A stretch of DNA of 64,000 nt, from assembly GCA_036365515.1 (NCBI GenBank), contig CM070877.1, positions 113,290,011 to 113,354,010 of the forward strand. Reading direction: 5' to 3'. The position numbers and the translations under genes are program-made. The notes beneath the pieces were generated by a model that did no database searches, was not told the origin of the DNA, and was given only the letters and a program-made list of their open reading frames with translations. Below, piece after piece: positions 36,687-47,253 of this stretch; within the stretch, counting starts at the first letter, position 1; every line of letters starts with the position of its first letter. Source of the DNA: Torymus aiolomorphi. Its lineage: Eukaryota; Arthropoda; Insecta; Hymenoptera; Torymidae.

Positions 36687-37499
36687 ATAAGTTTAAAACA
36701 CTTATTTTAAAGAAATATCTGAATCTGTCGATGGGGATAAGAGAATGCGATGCAGTTCATATGTTTAAAAAGATTAGCCAGTTCAAGCGCGCTGGGCGTG
36801 CTCTTTAGCGAGGATTTGAAATCAATTTTAAATTTTCGCTCTTTCGCAAAAAAAATTGTGTATTTGTGGGAATTACGTAGATTGTAATAGAAACGTATAC
36901 AATTTTGTAAGTGGATATTATGCAGCGATCAACAATAAACTATTATAATTGATTACTAGAATCACGGAAATAAGATTTCTGAATTGATACCTTGTTTATT
37001 CAATTTAATACAGGTTATAGCTGAAGCCACATTATCCAAGTAGAAATTTATTTATATGAAAAGGCTAATAAGTTAGAAAATAGATAGTAAAACTGTCTAA
37101 TTAATAGCACGATGAAACCCTTTTTCGAACATTATTTGCATATTCCCTAGATCAGTAATAGAAAAACTACTTCCTAATTTTATTTTATAGGAAAGATAAC
37201 AAAATGTGAGTGTAATGATTGCGCTGCATTTTGAAATGAATTGAAGAAATATAGTAGTTATGCATTATTATTGAAAATATTGAAAATATAAATCAATCGA
37301 GATAAATTGTTTTTCTTTCATTTCAATATATTTGTAATAAGGTTTTTCAAAAATTATAATTTTGACTTATTTGTCCAATAAAAGCATTTTCTGAAAATTT
37401 TGTTTTTTTTTATTACCTAACATATTCATAAATGTAAAAGCAATAAATATAATAAATTAAACCGATTTAATAAACGAATTTCTTCTCTGCGTAACCGAT

Positions 37500-37904
37500 T
37501 TAATAAACGATGTCTGCCGCGGTAGACAAATGCACAAGTTGATCGAGCTGACAAAGGTAGCTGTAGTGCGGAGGGCTGTCGCCACTCTTACCGTACTGAA
37601 CGCGCTCGGCTAGACGATCGTATGGGGCTCCGAGCGCCGCGAGGTCTTCCAAATAGTCGCAAGTGGCGAGCGGCCACTTTTCGGTAGGCTCCTGGATTAG
37701 TTGGAGTGGGGAGCGCTCTCCCCTACTCGTCTCGTGCTGAGCGCGCTCTGCCGCCCGACGGCATGTCGCTCGAAATGCCCTGTGCTCTCCCGGCCAGCCC
37801 CGCGAGTCTATTCGACTAGTACGCTGAGCTCGTATACCTCGCCGCGGTGACAAACTCTGTCGGTACTTGTTTCGAGCTGGACGCGCTCTCTCGAAATATC
37901 CCAT
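37500..37904 (-). CDS. Hypothetical 134-aa ORF in a GC-rich island, copy 2
   Basis: Translation identical to that at 7168-7572 and lying in the mirror-image block of the inverted duplication. Same features: Arg-rich first half, ending TAADIVY. The block around it differs from copy 1 at only a few bases (for example an A/G difference near 38022), so the copies are recent or kept alike by gene conversion. No function can be assigned. Confidence 0.3.
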   Translation of the reverse strand: MGYFERARPARNKYRQSLSPRRGIRAQRTSRIDSRGWPGEHRAFRATCRRAAERAQHETSRGERSPLQLIQEPTEKWPLATCDYLEDLAALGAPYDRLAERVQYGKSGDSPPHYSYLCQLDQLVHLSTAADIVY

Positions 37905-38095
37905 CCGGCATTAAACACAACGAGCTTGTTCTGTTCGGAGCGAGTGCTAAAACAGCGATGGTCTTCTATCTTTTTCGGCACTTTTGACAACAAGCTTTAC
38001 GCGCTCAAAATTCAGAGCTATCGTGTCACTAATTCTTATTTAACGAAGCAGTCTTGTATCATAAGTGCTTTTCCAGTCCTTAATTTTTTTCCGTG

Positions 38096-38440
38096 TACGT
38101 ACTTTAAACAACTGTATCTCGAAAACGGTGAAGCTAGGCTTCCTGAAATTTGCAGAGGACATTCAAAGTATTGTTCTTAGTAACATATCTCTTTTTCTTT
38201 CAAGTCTTAAGAAAACTTTCCAAGTTATTGACGAAAACGTTAATTTTTTTACATTTCATGACGACGGTCCCATAAGACACCGTGTTAAATTTCGTAACTT
38301 TGGGAGCTTATATCTCACAAACGGGGAAGCTAGGCTTTCTGAAATTTACAGATACTGCGTATAATAGTAATATGAGTCTACCCTGCAAGTTTCAAGAAAT
38401 TCTTAAGAAAAGCCAATATCGCACTAACCCCCTTAAGCTA
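38096..38440 (+). repeat. Dispersed repeat, GCTAGGCTTTCTGAAATT family, plus-strand copy
   Basis: Related in reverse complement to 24770-25114; carries two boxes of the type ACGGTGAAGCTAGGCTTCCT and ends near AACCCCCTTAAGC. The overlapping small ORFs repeat the box as protein and are not genes. Confidence 0.7.
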
Positions 38441-39040
38441 AAAATAACAAAAAAACAATACTTTTTCGTTAAAATTTCATTTTGAATAGTAATACAAATA
38501 GACTCCCTCGTTATATTATCGAGAACCGGGTCCACTACCTTATATGTGTGCGCGCCCTGCGCTCACGCAGGTGATGATAAAATGTAGGATTCCAAGAATG
38601 GAGAGCGGAGAGGCGCAACAATAAAGTGCGAGACAGCCAGGTACAAAAAGTATAAAGTGCTGGTTTATTGGTAGTAATTAATGGCTAAATACAAAGCTGA
38701 CACATTGCAAGTGTCTGCGCAAAGACTCTGCTTTCAGGCTGCAGTCTTCTGTCGCCAGAGTTGCGGCGAGTTGTCTAGGCGAGCGAGATGGCTCTTAGCC
38801 ATAGAGCGTGTGTCTCGATGAGCGGCTGCCGGATAAAAGAGTCAGAGGGGAGCGCTGCTCCGAGCGCGAACATCTCTCGAGGCTCGAGGCGCTCATGTTT
38901 GATCGGCTTGCGTTCAGGTGTCGCTGGCGCTGGCCGCGAGCTGCTTGGTGCGAGGGGCGCAAGCGCCACATATGTACGTAAAAACGCAAGTTTATTACAT
39001 GAATTAAAATTCATGAAAATAAAAAATCATTTTTTTTTTA
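38441..39040. other. Unassigned sequence, part GC-richer
   Basis: 38690-38980 is GC-richer, with several overlapping ORFs on both strands, none convincing. Possibly a fragment of an LTR or satellite; nothing recognised. Confidence 0.4.
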
Positions 39041-39096
39041 ATAGGGCCCCATTTTATTTTAGGCCTAGGGCCCCATCGTATTGAAAGACGGCCCTG
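39041..39096. mobile_element. hAT-like 3' terminal fragment
   Basis: GGGCCCCATTTTA, then TAGGGCCCC and the end AAGACGGCCCTG. Reverse complement CAGGGCCGTCTTT matches the end at 4442 in 12 of 13 bases. The rest of the element is missing. Confidence 0.55.
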
Positions 39097-39479
39097 TAGG
39101 CAAAGCATAGGCGCTTTTGTAAGTGGAAGTGTCCTATTGATAGAAAGAAAGAGGAGATCGGTGGGCCCTCTCTATCTCTGTCTAATGACGCATGTGCAGA
39201 TTCAAACTGTAATTTCAACAACAAAAATTATTAAAAAATTACAAACACTTAAGTGAAAATGTTTATTTAAATATTTTTTAAGATTAAAAAGTTAAGTAAT
39301 TCGATGAATTCATTAAATAATATTCTTATAAAATTCAAATATAGTTAATCTTAACTCTGTCAGCTGTTGCTATGGTTGCAAGACAGAGACAGAAGGGGCT
39401 CTCTTATCTTCTTTCTCTTTCTATATAGACGGGACACTGTTTTGGCGTACTTCTCTACTCTATCTACAATAAAATAACT
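39097..39479. other. No gene recognised
   Basis: AT-rich sequence without recognised repeats apart from short CTCTCT-type patches. Confidence 0.4.
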
Positions 39480-39844
39480 CTATGGTAATAAGTGGTTAAA
39501 ATTTCAAGTCGATAAATGAAATATTTTTTGAGAAATTAATTTATGAAATATAAAAACATTTTCCTCATAACAAATGACAGAATGAAGATAATTTAAATAT
39601 TAAAAAAAAGAAAATATAGGTAATTTAAATACCTTTCAAGAAAACTTCATTATATTATGTAATAATAGCTGTGAGATATAAAAAAATAAAAAAAAAAAAT
39701 AAAAATTCAAAATCGTTTTTTTGTTATGGAAAAAAAGAAATCAATAAAAACTCAAATCCATCAAAGTACCGAGTTTTTTTTTCGCGAGAGGAAGAGAAGT
39801 CTGTCCGACGAAAATCGGTCGATTGGTTTCCGAGATATAAAGAG

Positions 39845-39879
<35 letters not shown>

Positions 39880-39898
39880 GCAACACACATATATATAC
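39480..39898 (-). repeat. Reverse partial copy of the GT-led element
   Basis: Reverse complement resembles 50905-51310: CA/GT tract (39848-39880), then CTTTATATCTCGG, CGACCGATTTTCGTCGG, TTACAGC...ATTATTACATAATATAA and AAAGGTATTTAAATTACCTA. The CA tract served as the landing site of the LTR element to its right. Confidence 0.75.
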
Positions 39899-40904
39899 TG
39901 AAACGGGAGGCCTGGGGAAATCTTTTGTAATTCCGCGAACCGAACCCTAGAACACGGTGCCGTCGAGTGCTACTTCTACGACGAGCACTCGGGGTTGATG
40001 TTCTCTGGATCCCTGTTTACAAATGTCGAGTCCACGATTGAACTCGACTTTTCCGTGTGCCGGAAAGGGTTAATACTCGCGCTAGCTAGACGCGAGGCGC
40101 GGCCACTCAGAATGATCGTCGTCTCGGTTCGACGATCCCGCGGAGGCGGCGGTATCCGGGAGAAGGTTAGGTGAAGGTTAATAAATAACGAGTGGTCTTG
40201 GTTACATTCAAAACTATAACAAGATCTATTCTCAGTTATACTATACAAAATACGCGTCGCGTTGCGTGTTGACAAGAAGGCGGGAGATCCGCCGCTCGGC
40301 GCGGGCGGATCGAGGTGATTGTTTTTCGCTGGGCCGGCGATCAAGACACCGGCCGCTCGCCGCTGCGAGCCGAAAATACAAATCAATCGCTGCGCGGAAA
40401 ATAGGCGAAGAGTCTTACCGGGAGGGGAGTGCACTCCCCTCGTCGCTCGCTCACGAATCCGCTCCTGCGTCAGGCCTTATCCTCCGGTCGACTTCGGAGT
40501 GTTCAGGCCGAGTCCTAACGTCCAGCGTTCACCTACAGACGCTTCGGACCCCAGGAGTGGCTCGGATTGCTCACGTGCGCTGCTCTTCGTGGTCGGTACG
40601 TGTACGGGCGCTGCTCTGCACCGGCGAGGACGCACGATACCGTTTTCTTCGCGGACGATCAAATTAACTCGCGTACGCGCGGTTTGACAGCCCGAGAGAA
40701 TCTTATTCAAAAAGAATCGGGCGCGACTTAGCAACGGTCAAAGTCGCGCCTGCCCCGCGCGTAGCTAACGCGAATACATCGTCCGAGCGATGTCAACACA
40801 CGCTCGAGATACACGAATTCGCGGGAACGAGAGCCTAACGGGTTCGATAGAATACGGAGGACCGAGATACTTATCTTCTCCGTATTTTATCTTGGAACCT
40901 CGTT
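39899..40904 (-). repeat. 3' LTR with divergent or extended outer part
   Basis: 40262-40904 matches the 5' LTR; the outer 363 bp (39899-40261) does not match the 5' LTR end or the leader. Either the outer part is an insertion, or the two LTRs come from recombination between family members, or the real boundary is near 40250. Confidence 0.65.
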
Positions 40905-40915
40905 ATACCCCTCTC
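40905..40915 (-). other. Polypurine tract
   Basis: Minus strand GGGAGAGGGG immediately precedes the 3' LTR start TATAACGAGG. Confidence 0.8.
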
Positions 40916-40975
40916 CCAGACGTTGCGTAGCGGAAGAGAAGCAACTCGATACTGAGGCTCTCGTTCGATTCGAGT

Positions 40976-42912
40976 TTATGTCGTCATCAGCGGCAGAGAC
41001 GACAGTTCCGGATACGCGCGGATCAGCTCGTGCACTAAACGGCTGATCAAACGATCCACATCGAGGGATCGTCCCGCGCACGCACACGGTGGGTCGCTCA
41101 TCACCGTAATTCCGCTGAATTCCAACGGCGGTCGGGACCAGTCCCATGACGATTGATGGACCGGAGACGGTTGGCACTTCTGGCGCTGGGGCTCCGGTCG
41201 ACAACTGCCGTCATTCCTCCTAGGTTGACTTGGCAGGTCGTCTTGCCTTCTTCTTGTCTCACTCTTCGGGCCCTTTTTCCGCTCCGGGCAGGCCCAGTGA
41301 AGATGCGTTGGTGACTTACACGTCCAACACAATTTTCTGGTTGGACTCGGTGGTGGGGAGTTATATGCTCCGAGCGCGTTCCTCGATCTTGACGAGCGGT
41401 ATACTCGACTATCCAACCCCTGCTGGATATACCGCTGTTTGGGACGTCGAGAGGCTACCGTCGTCCAAGGATTCGAACCTGTTCCTTGATTCGAACCCAG
41501 TCCACTCGAGGGTTTTCTGCCTTTATCTCTTTTGGATAACTTTGGAGGTCGTTGCATGGCCGCTGCATACGCCTCTTTTTTCCCTGTCGAGCTGGACTTT
41601 TGAAGACTTCGGGACGACTTCTTGTTGTCTTTAGTCCCTAGGTCCGATCGAGGTTGCTTTGCAGAGTGTTTGGCTGCACCTGCGGCTCGTTTCTTATTAG
41701 GCACAGCGGAATTGTGAAGCGACGACATTTGCGCGCGTAGCTGGCGCAGCTCGTCGTGCAGTCGCCTTACCTCTTCGCTTAGGCGCCTAACTTTCTCCTC
41801 CTCCAATTTACGCGTCTGATTACATTCGCATTCGCAATGACGCTCGCCTTCTGCTTGCGTCGATACGTCGCGAAATTGCGAAGTAATCAGCGTTCTGTCC
41901 ACCGGTTGTGTCGTCACTAGACTATTAATCTCTTCCTCGTTGCTCCTTGGAAGGCTTGTCTGCTCTTCGTCTTCAGGAGTCTGGGAATGAGTAATACAGC
42001 CGTCCGATGCTGATGTATTCCATAAACGGGCCATATTGGACGCTTCGGATCGGGGGAAGCTTGGAAAATCTCCCTTCCCCCAGGCTGCATTTGCTCCGTC
42101 GTCGTGAGCTTGGGAGTATTCAGCACAGCCGTTCGGTGCCCTCAGGCGGTCTGTATACGCCAAGCGACGTGAAGTGTCAGACTTCTCGAACAGGGGGAAG
42201 CTTGGAGAATCTCCCTCCCCCAGGCTGTGCTTACTCCGACGTCGATTTCGTGGATGGAAGCTGAAGATGATGGCGATGGTGCGGTTGCTGCACAGCTGTC
42301 CGAAATCCATGTGCGGTCTGCATTCCCCGAGTGACTCGCGTTCTCGGATTCTTCGGACTGGAAGGAGATCGGGGAATCTCCCCTCCCCAAGCTGTGCTGC
42401 ACCTTAGGTGCACCTGGACTTCACCCGGTCCTCCCGCTGGAGATAAAGTGCTCCGTGTGACGTAAGAGCCTCGTGTCTTACGTCTGGAGGACTACCTGCT
42501 CTCTGTTCCATATTCTGGTAGACGTATCTCCGTATGGAACTCAGCAAGTTGTTGTCTACTGCTTTATTCGACATCAGTTGCTGAAACAGGCTGTGGGTCA
42601 AGGGGTCGGCGATTCGGTTCACTTCTAGAGCGCCGCTTGCATTGAGGGTCGTCGTGTTGACGAACTTATTCCTCCAATCGAGCCTCCTTGTGAACTGCTC
42701 GTAAGCACTTCCACTTATTTCTTGTGTGAAGTGGGCTGGGTTGTAACTTCCCATTAGCCACTGAGCGATTCGCTTAGAATCCCCTCGAGATGTCCGGTGC
42801 TTCTTAAATCTAGAGCTATATTTGCTTCTATTACAGCTTCAAAGCTCAGCTCTAGATTTTTGCGCCAATGCTCCATCCTTTCGGCTAGTTCTTCTGGGGT
42901 CGATGATTCCAT
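40976..42912 (-). pseudogene. Gag-like polyprotein with CCHC zinc knuckle, frame-disrupted
   Basis: Read on the minus strand from ATG at 42912. The first 52-codon frame (MESSTPEELAERMEHW...) ends at 42754 in a TAATG overlap; then 42754-42404 (116 aa, with RRLDWRNKFVNTT and LLSSIRRYVYQNM); then after further frame changes the long 42310-40976 frame (444 aa). The latter has repeated SLGEGDSPSFP/AWGKGDFPSFP segments, a Glu/Arg/Leu coiled coil (RKLEEEKVRRLSEEVRRL), a basic stretch, and a zinc knuckle CWTCKSPTHLHWAC (CX2CX4HX4C) for RNA binding. It ends 61 bp before the polypurine tract. At least two frame breaks make a full-length Gag unlikely from this copy, unless frameshifting or reinitiation at TAATG is used. 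Confidence 0.75.
42040..42405 (-). repeat. Three internal repeats in the gag region
   Basis: GGGGAAGCTTGGAGAATCTC-like boxes followed by CCCCCAGGCTG at about 42052, 42193 and 42362, each able to fold weakly on itself. They encode the repeated S/AWG.GDSPSFP peptides. Confidence 0.75.
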
Positions 42913-43656
42913 CTTGCGAAGCTAGACCGACTGTATAAAATTGTGTGACGAATTGTGTGTGTATGCGCAACTAACTGCTGAGATTCTCTCTCAAATTGGC
43001 CGTCTGTTACGCAAATTACAATGTTAGAATTCTAACTACCACACACAATTGTCCCAAGCTGCTCGAGAACGACGTATCTCGATGCAGCTAGCTAGGGAGA
43101 GAGCGTGGCTATTCCAAAAAAAAATTCGCGACGATAACGATTTAAATAATTCCCGCAACCAAAAAAAAAGGATGAAAGTATTCTCACTTTCGACCAGCTG
43201 CACGCACAGGCACGGTCAAACCAAAAAAAAATCGCGTGAAAATCGCTTTAAATCTCGCGTCAAAAAAAGGAATTTAATTCTCGCCACATATGACGACGAA
43301 AACAACGATAATCGTCGTTTAAATGCTCTCGCCCTGGCTTTACAGCAGTTTAAAAGACTCGGGACAAGTATACACAATACTGCCCGAGCATAAACATAAA
43401 CACCTACAAAAACAAGCAATCTGCTGTTTTGTGTTTATGTTTCTATGCGCGCCGCGAGTCTTCTTGTCTGTTTGTTTACGCCCGGCACCTCGACTTGGCG
43501 AGTTTAAATCACTGCGCCTATCAGCTGTAACGGCTTATGGCCACTGGCCGTCTGCTGATTAGTCCGGTGCAGTGATTTGCGCGCGGGCGAATTTAAACGA
43601 AACGCGATTTGAATAGGCCGGTTTCGAATGTACCGGCCTCTAACCTTCTCCTTAAA
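42913..43656 (-). other. Untranslated leader of the LTR element
   Basis: Sequence between the primer-binding site and the first gag ATG. Short ORFs lie on the opposite strand only and are not supported. Confidence 0.6.
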
Positions 43657-43676
43657 CCCAACACGTTAGGGCGCCA
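43657..43676 (-). other. Primer-binding site
   Basis: Minus strand TGGCGCCCTAACGTGTTGGG starts two bases after the 5' LTR. The first eight bases equal the start of lysine-tRNA primer sites (TGGCGCCC); the remainder differs, so the priming tRNA is uncertain. Confidence 0.8.
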
Positions 43677-43678
43677 TT

Positions 43679-44373
43679 TGTAACGCGCGGACTAAAAAAA
43701 GACTTTACAGAAACATAACTCGACGCGTTGCGCGCCGACAAGAAGGCGGGAGATCCGCCGCTCGGCGCGGGCGGATCGAGGTGATTGTTTTTCGCTGGGC
43801 CGGCGATCAAGACACCGGCCGCTCGCCGCTGCGAGCCGAAAATACAAATCAATCGCTGCGCGGAAAATAGGCGAAGAGTCTTACCGGGAGGGGAGTGCAC
43901 TCCCCTCGTCGCTCGCTCACGAATCCGCTCCTGCGTCAGGCCTTATCCTCCGGTCGACTTCGGAGTGTTCAGGCCGAGTCCTAACGTCCAGCGTTCACCT
44001 ACAGACGCTTCGGACCCCAGGAGTGGCTCGGATTGCTCACGTGCGCTGCTCTTCGTGGTCGGTACGTGTACGGGCGCTGCTCTGCACCGGCGAGGACGCA
44101 CGATACCGTTTTCTTCGCGGACGATCAAATTAACTCGCGTACGCGCGGTTTGACAGCCCGAGAGAATCTTATTCAAAAAGAATCGGGCGCGACTTAGCAA
44201 CGGTCAAAGTCGCGCCTGCCCCGCGCGTAGCTAACGCGAATACATCGTCCGAGCGATGTCAACACACGCTCGAGATACACGAATTCGCGGGAACGAGAGC
44301 CTAACGGGTTCGATAGAATACGGAGGACCGAGATACTTATCTTCTCCGTATTTTATCTTGGAACCTCGTTATA
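43679..44373 (-). repeat. 5' LTR (695 bp)
   Basis: Bounded by TATAACGAGG at its start (44373) and CGCGTTACA at its end (43679), two bases before the primer-binding site. Near-identical LTR cores indicate a young insertion. Confidence 0.8.
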
Positions 44374-44519
44374 ATACACACACGCACACATACATCCACG
44401 AAAAAAAATGTTCTCAAAATTAACAAATATCGACATATATCGCCTTAAAATATCTTTTTGAACATTTTTGTCTCGAAATTTTTTTTCACCGTTACAAAGC
44501 TTCCTCTATGAAGAAGCAA
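44374..44519 (-). repeat. Fragment of the GT/GCTTCC element
   Basis: CA-rich start, then AT-rich sequence ending GCTTCCTCTATGAAGAAGC, the reverse counterpart of the start of the element at 32058. Confidence 0.65.
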
Positions 44520-44659
44520 AATTGATGTGCGGTTAAAACTGTGTCACAAGACTGTTTTCCTGAAATCTTTTTTCATCGTTTTTATGACCGTATTAAGGGA
44601 AATGATTTTCTTGAACTTGGTGTTAATTTCTTATGACATATTCGCTAATTTTAAAGAAA

Positions 44660-46900
44660 CGCGTAAAATAATTTTTTTCAAACAAATAAATATTTCCTTG
44701 TTTTCACACTATGAAGTTTCTAAATGTCAATCGTAATTTCAAAGAAAGCATGCATAGTAAGGAAGCCTCCTGATTTTCCCTCAATATTAACGGCAAAGTA
44801 ATGATTTTCTTGAACGAAGTTGAAATTTCTTACGCTGTATTTGCTCTATTCAAAGAAACGCATCATTATGCGAAAGAATAAATTTTTGATTGAATGCAAT
44901 CATTTTTTTCGAACAAATAAATATTTCATTGTTTTTACTATAAAGTTTTTAAATGTCAATTATAATTTCAAAGAAAGCATGCATAGTAAGGAAGCCCAAT
45001 CTTTTCAACTCAATGACACCAGTATTAACGTCAAAGAAATGATTTTCATGAACGAAAATCGAATTTCTTAAATGATTGAATGCAATCATTTGTTCGAACA
45101 AATAAATATTTCATTGTTTTCACTATAAAGTTTTTAAATGTCAATTATAATTTCAAAGAAAGCATGCATAGTAAGGAAGCCCAATGTTTTCAATTCAATG
45201 ACACCAGTATTAACGTCAAAGAAATGATTTTCATGAACAAAATTGAAATTTCTTACGCTGTATTTGCTCTATTCAAAGAAACGCGTTTTTATTCGAAATT
45301 AATATATTTTTGATTGATTGCAATCATTTTTTTCGAACAAATAAATATTTCATTGTTTTTCCTACAAAGTTTTTAAATGTCTATTGCGATTTCAAAGAAA
45401 GCATGCATAGTAAGAAAGGTGAATGTTTTTGGCCCAATGATACCGGTATTAACGACAAAGAAATGATTTTCTTGAACAAAATTGAAATTTCTTACGCTGT
45501 ATTTGCTTTTTTCAAAGGAACACGTTTTTATTCGACAGTAATATATTTTTGATTGAATGCAATAATTTTTTTCGAACAAATAAATATTTCATTGTTTTTC
45601 CTACAAAGTTTTTAAATGTCAATCGCGATTTCAAAGAAAGCATGCACAGTAAGATAGGTGAATGTTTTTGGCCCAATGATACCGGTATTAACGGCAAAGA
45701 AATGATTTTCTTGAACAAAATTGAAATTTCTTACTCTGTATTTGCTCTTTTCAAAGCAACGCGTTTTTATTCGACAGTAAAATATTTTTGATCGAATGCA
45801 TTCATTTTTTTCGAACAAATAAATATTTCATTGTTTTTACTATTAAGTTTTTACATGTCAATTGTAATTTCAAAGAAAGCATGCATAGTAAGGAAGCCCA
45901 ATATTTTTGACTCAATGACACCAGTGTTAACGTCAAAGAAATGATTTTTATGAACGAAATTGAAATTTCTTACGCTGTATTTGCTCTATTCAAAGAAACG
46001 CGTTTTTATTCGAAAGTAATATATTTTTGATTGAATGCAATCATTTTTTTCGAACAAATAAATATTTCGTGGTTTTTACTACAAAGTTTTTAAATATCTA
46101 TTGCGATTTCAAAGAAAGCACATATAGTAAGAAAGGTCAAGGTTTTTGACCAAATGATACCGGCATTAACAACAAAGAAATGATTTTCTTGAACAAAATT
46201 GAAATTTCTTACTCTGTATTTGCTCTTTTCAAAGGAACGCGTTTTTATTCGACAGTAATATATTTTTGATCGAATGCATTAATTTTTTTCGAACAAATAA
46301 ATATTTCATTGCTTTTACATTAAGTTTTTACATTACATGTCAATTGTAATTTCAAAGAAAGCATGCATAGTAAGGAAGCCCAAAGTTTTCGACTCAATGA
46401 CACCAGTGGTAACGTCAAAGAAATGATTTTCTTGAACGAAATTGAAATTTCTTACGCTTTATTTGCTCTATTCAAAGAAACGCGTTTTTAGTCGAAAGAT
46501 CAAGAAAATCAAGAAAAAAGTTCAAGAAAATCATTTTTTTGCCGTCAATATCGGTACCATTGAGTCAAAAACATGGGGCTTCCGTACTATGCATGCTTTT
46601 TTTCAAATTACGCTTGACATTTAAAAACTTTTGAGTAAAAACAATGAAATATTTATTTGTTCGAAAAAAATTATTGCATTCAATCAAAAATATATTACTT
46701 TCGAACCAAAATGCGTTTCTTTGAAAAGAGCAAATACAGGGTAAGAAATCTCAATTTCATTCAAAAAAATCATTTCTTTGCCGTTAATACCGGTATCATT
46801 GAGTCAAAAACATTGGCGTTCCTTGCTATGCATGCTTTCTTTGAAATTGCGATTGCCATTCAAAGATATATGACTTTTTCGTTAATACGTGCCTTTATTA
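44660..46900. repeat. 239-bp tandem repeat array with inverted tail
   Basis: Copies keyed by GAACAAATAAATATTTC at 44680 (variant), 44911, 45095, 45335, 45574, 45814, 46052 and 46291; spacing 238-240 bp except for the first two. Each includes TTTCAAAGAAAGCATGCA, TCAATGACACCAGTATTAAC and GAAATGATTTTC. From about 46497 two further copies are in reverse complement, making a palindromic end. The series of roughly 80-aa ORFs in this region is the repeat read in frame, with no sign of a protein family. Confidence 0.9.
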
Positions 46901-47130
46901 GGCTAAAGAAATATTTTTTCATTGAAAGACATTTACGTTAATTTAAAAAAAAGATTTCCTAGATTGCTGGTGATGACACGATTTCATTGGATCAATTAAG
47001 TTTTCTTTGTGTCAAAGGAATGTTTATTTTTTTTTATTAAAGTAAAATAATCATGTGTTGTAATTGTCAATATTTCTTTGAATGTGACCAATGCGGCTTA
47101 TAGAGGCCTTTTGAAAGAACTGAATACAAG
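46901..47130. other. AT-rich sequence between repeat arrays
   Basis: Shares GATGACACGATTTC and AAAGAAATATTT motifs with 50760-50890, suggesting that the 239-bp and 166-bp arrays belong to related elements. Confidence 0.5.
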
Positions 47131-47203
47131 CGTGCGATGGCGTAGTGGTTAGCGTACTTACTTAGAAACTCGAGGGTCGAGGGTTCCAATCTCGGTTAGG
47201 ACG
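47131..47203 (+). repeat. tRNA-like sequence (SINE head or tRNA pseudogene)
   Basis: 73 nt, tRNA length. A-box TGGCGTAGTGG (47138) fits the Pol III consensus; B-box-like GGTTCCAATCT (47182) has two departures; the T-arm stem CGAGG/TCTCG pairs. The acceptor pairs only 5 of 7 and the anticodon stem does not pair, so it is not a working tRNA. Followed by TTTTTATTT. Confidence 0.55.
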
Positions 47204-47253
47204 TTTTTATTTGTAAACTTTTTTCTGCGAAATAAATGTGCGTATAATTTAAA

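Larger units (their letters stand above)
39899..44373 (-). mobile_element. Gag-only LTR retrotransposon (minus strand)
   Basis: Two direct copies of a GC-rich sequence of about 643 bp (40262-40904 and 43731-44373), which look identical by eye, flank a 2.8-kb interior. On the minus strand the LTR begins TATAACGAGGTTCC. A primer-binding site follows the 5' LTR and a polypurine tract precedes the 3' LTR. ATAC flanks both outer ends (39895-39898, 44374-44377), although CA-rich surroundings make this weak. The interior has gag-like coding but no protease, reverse transcriptase or integrase, so it would depend on a partner element. Confidence 0.82.

Noticed and set aside
40266..40734. Several GC-rich ORFs of 85-133 aa, repeated at 43785-44200
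   Set aside because: They lie in the LTRs, occur on both strands and frames, and duplicate only because the LTRs do.
41230..41634. 134-aa plus-strand ORF
   Set aside because: Antisense shadow of the gag frame carrying the zinc knuckle.
44820..45818. Series of about 80-aa ORFs
   Set aside because: They are the 239-bp tandem repeat read through in whichever frame lacks stops; no conserved domain and present on both strands.
47131..47203. Functional tRNA gene
   Set aside because: The anticodon stem does not pair and two acceptor mismatches are present.
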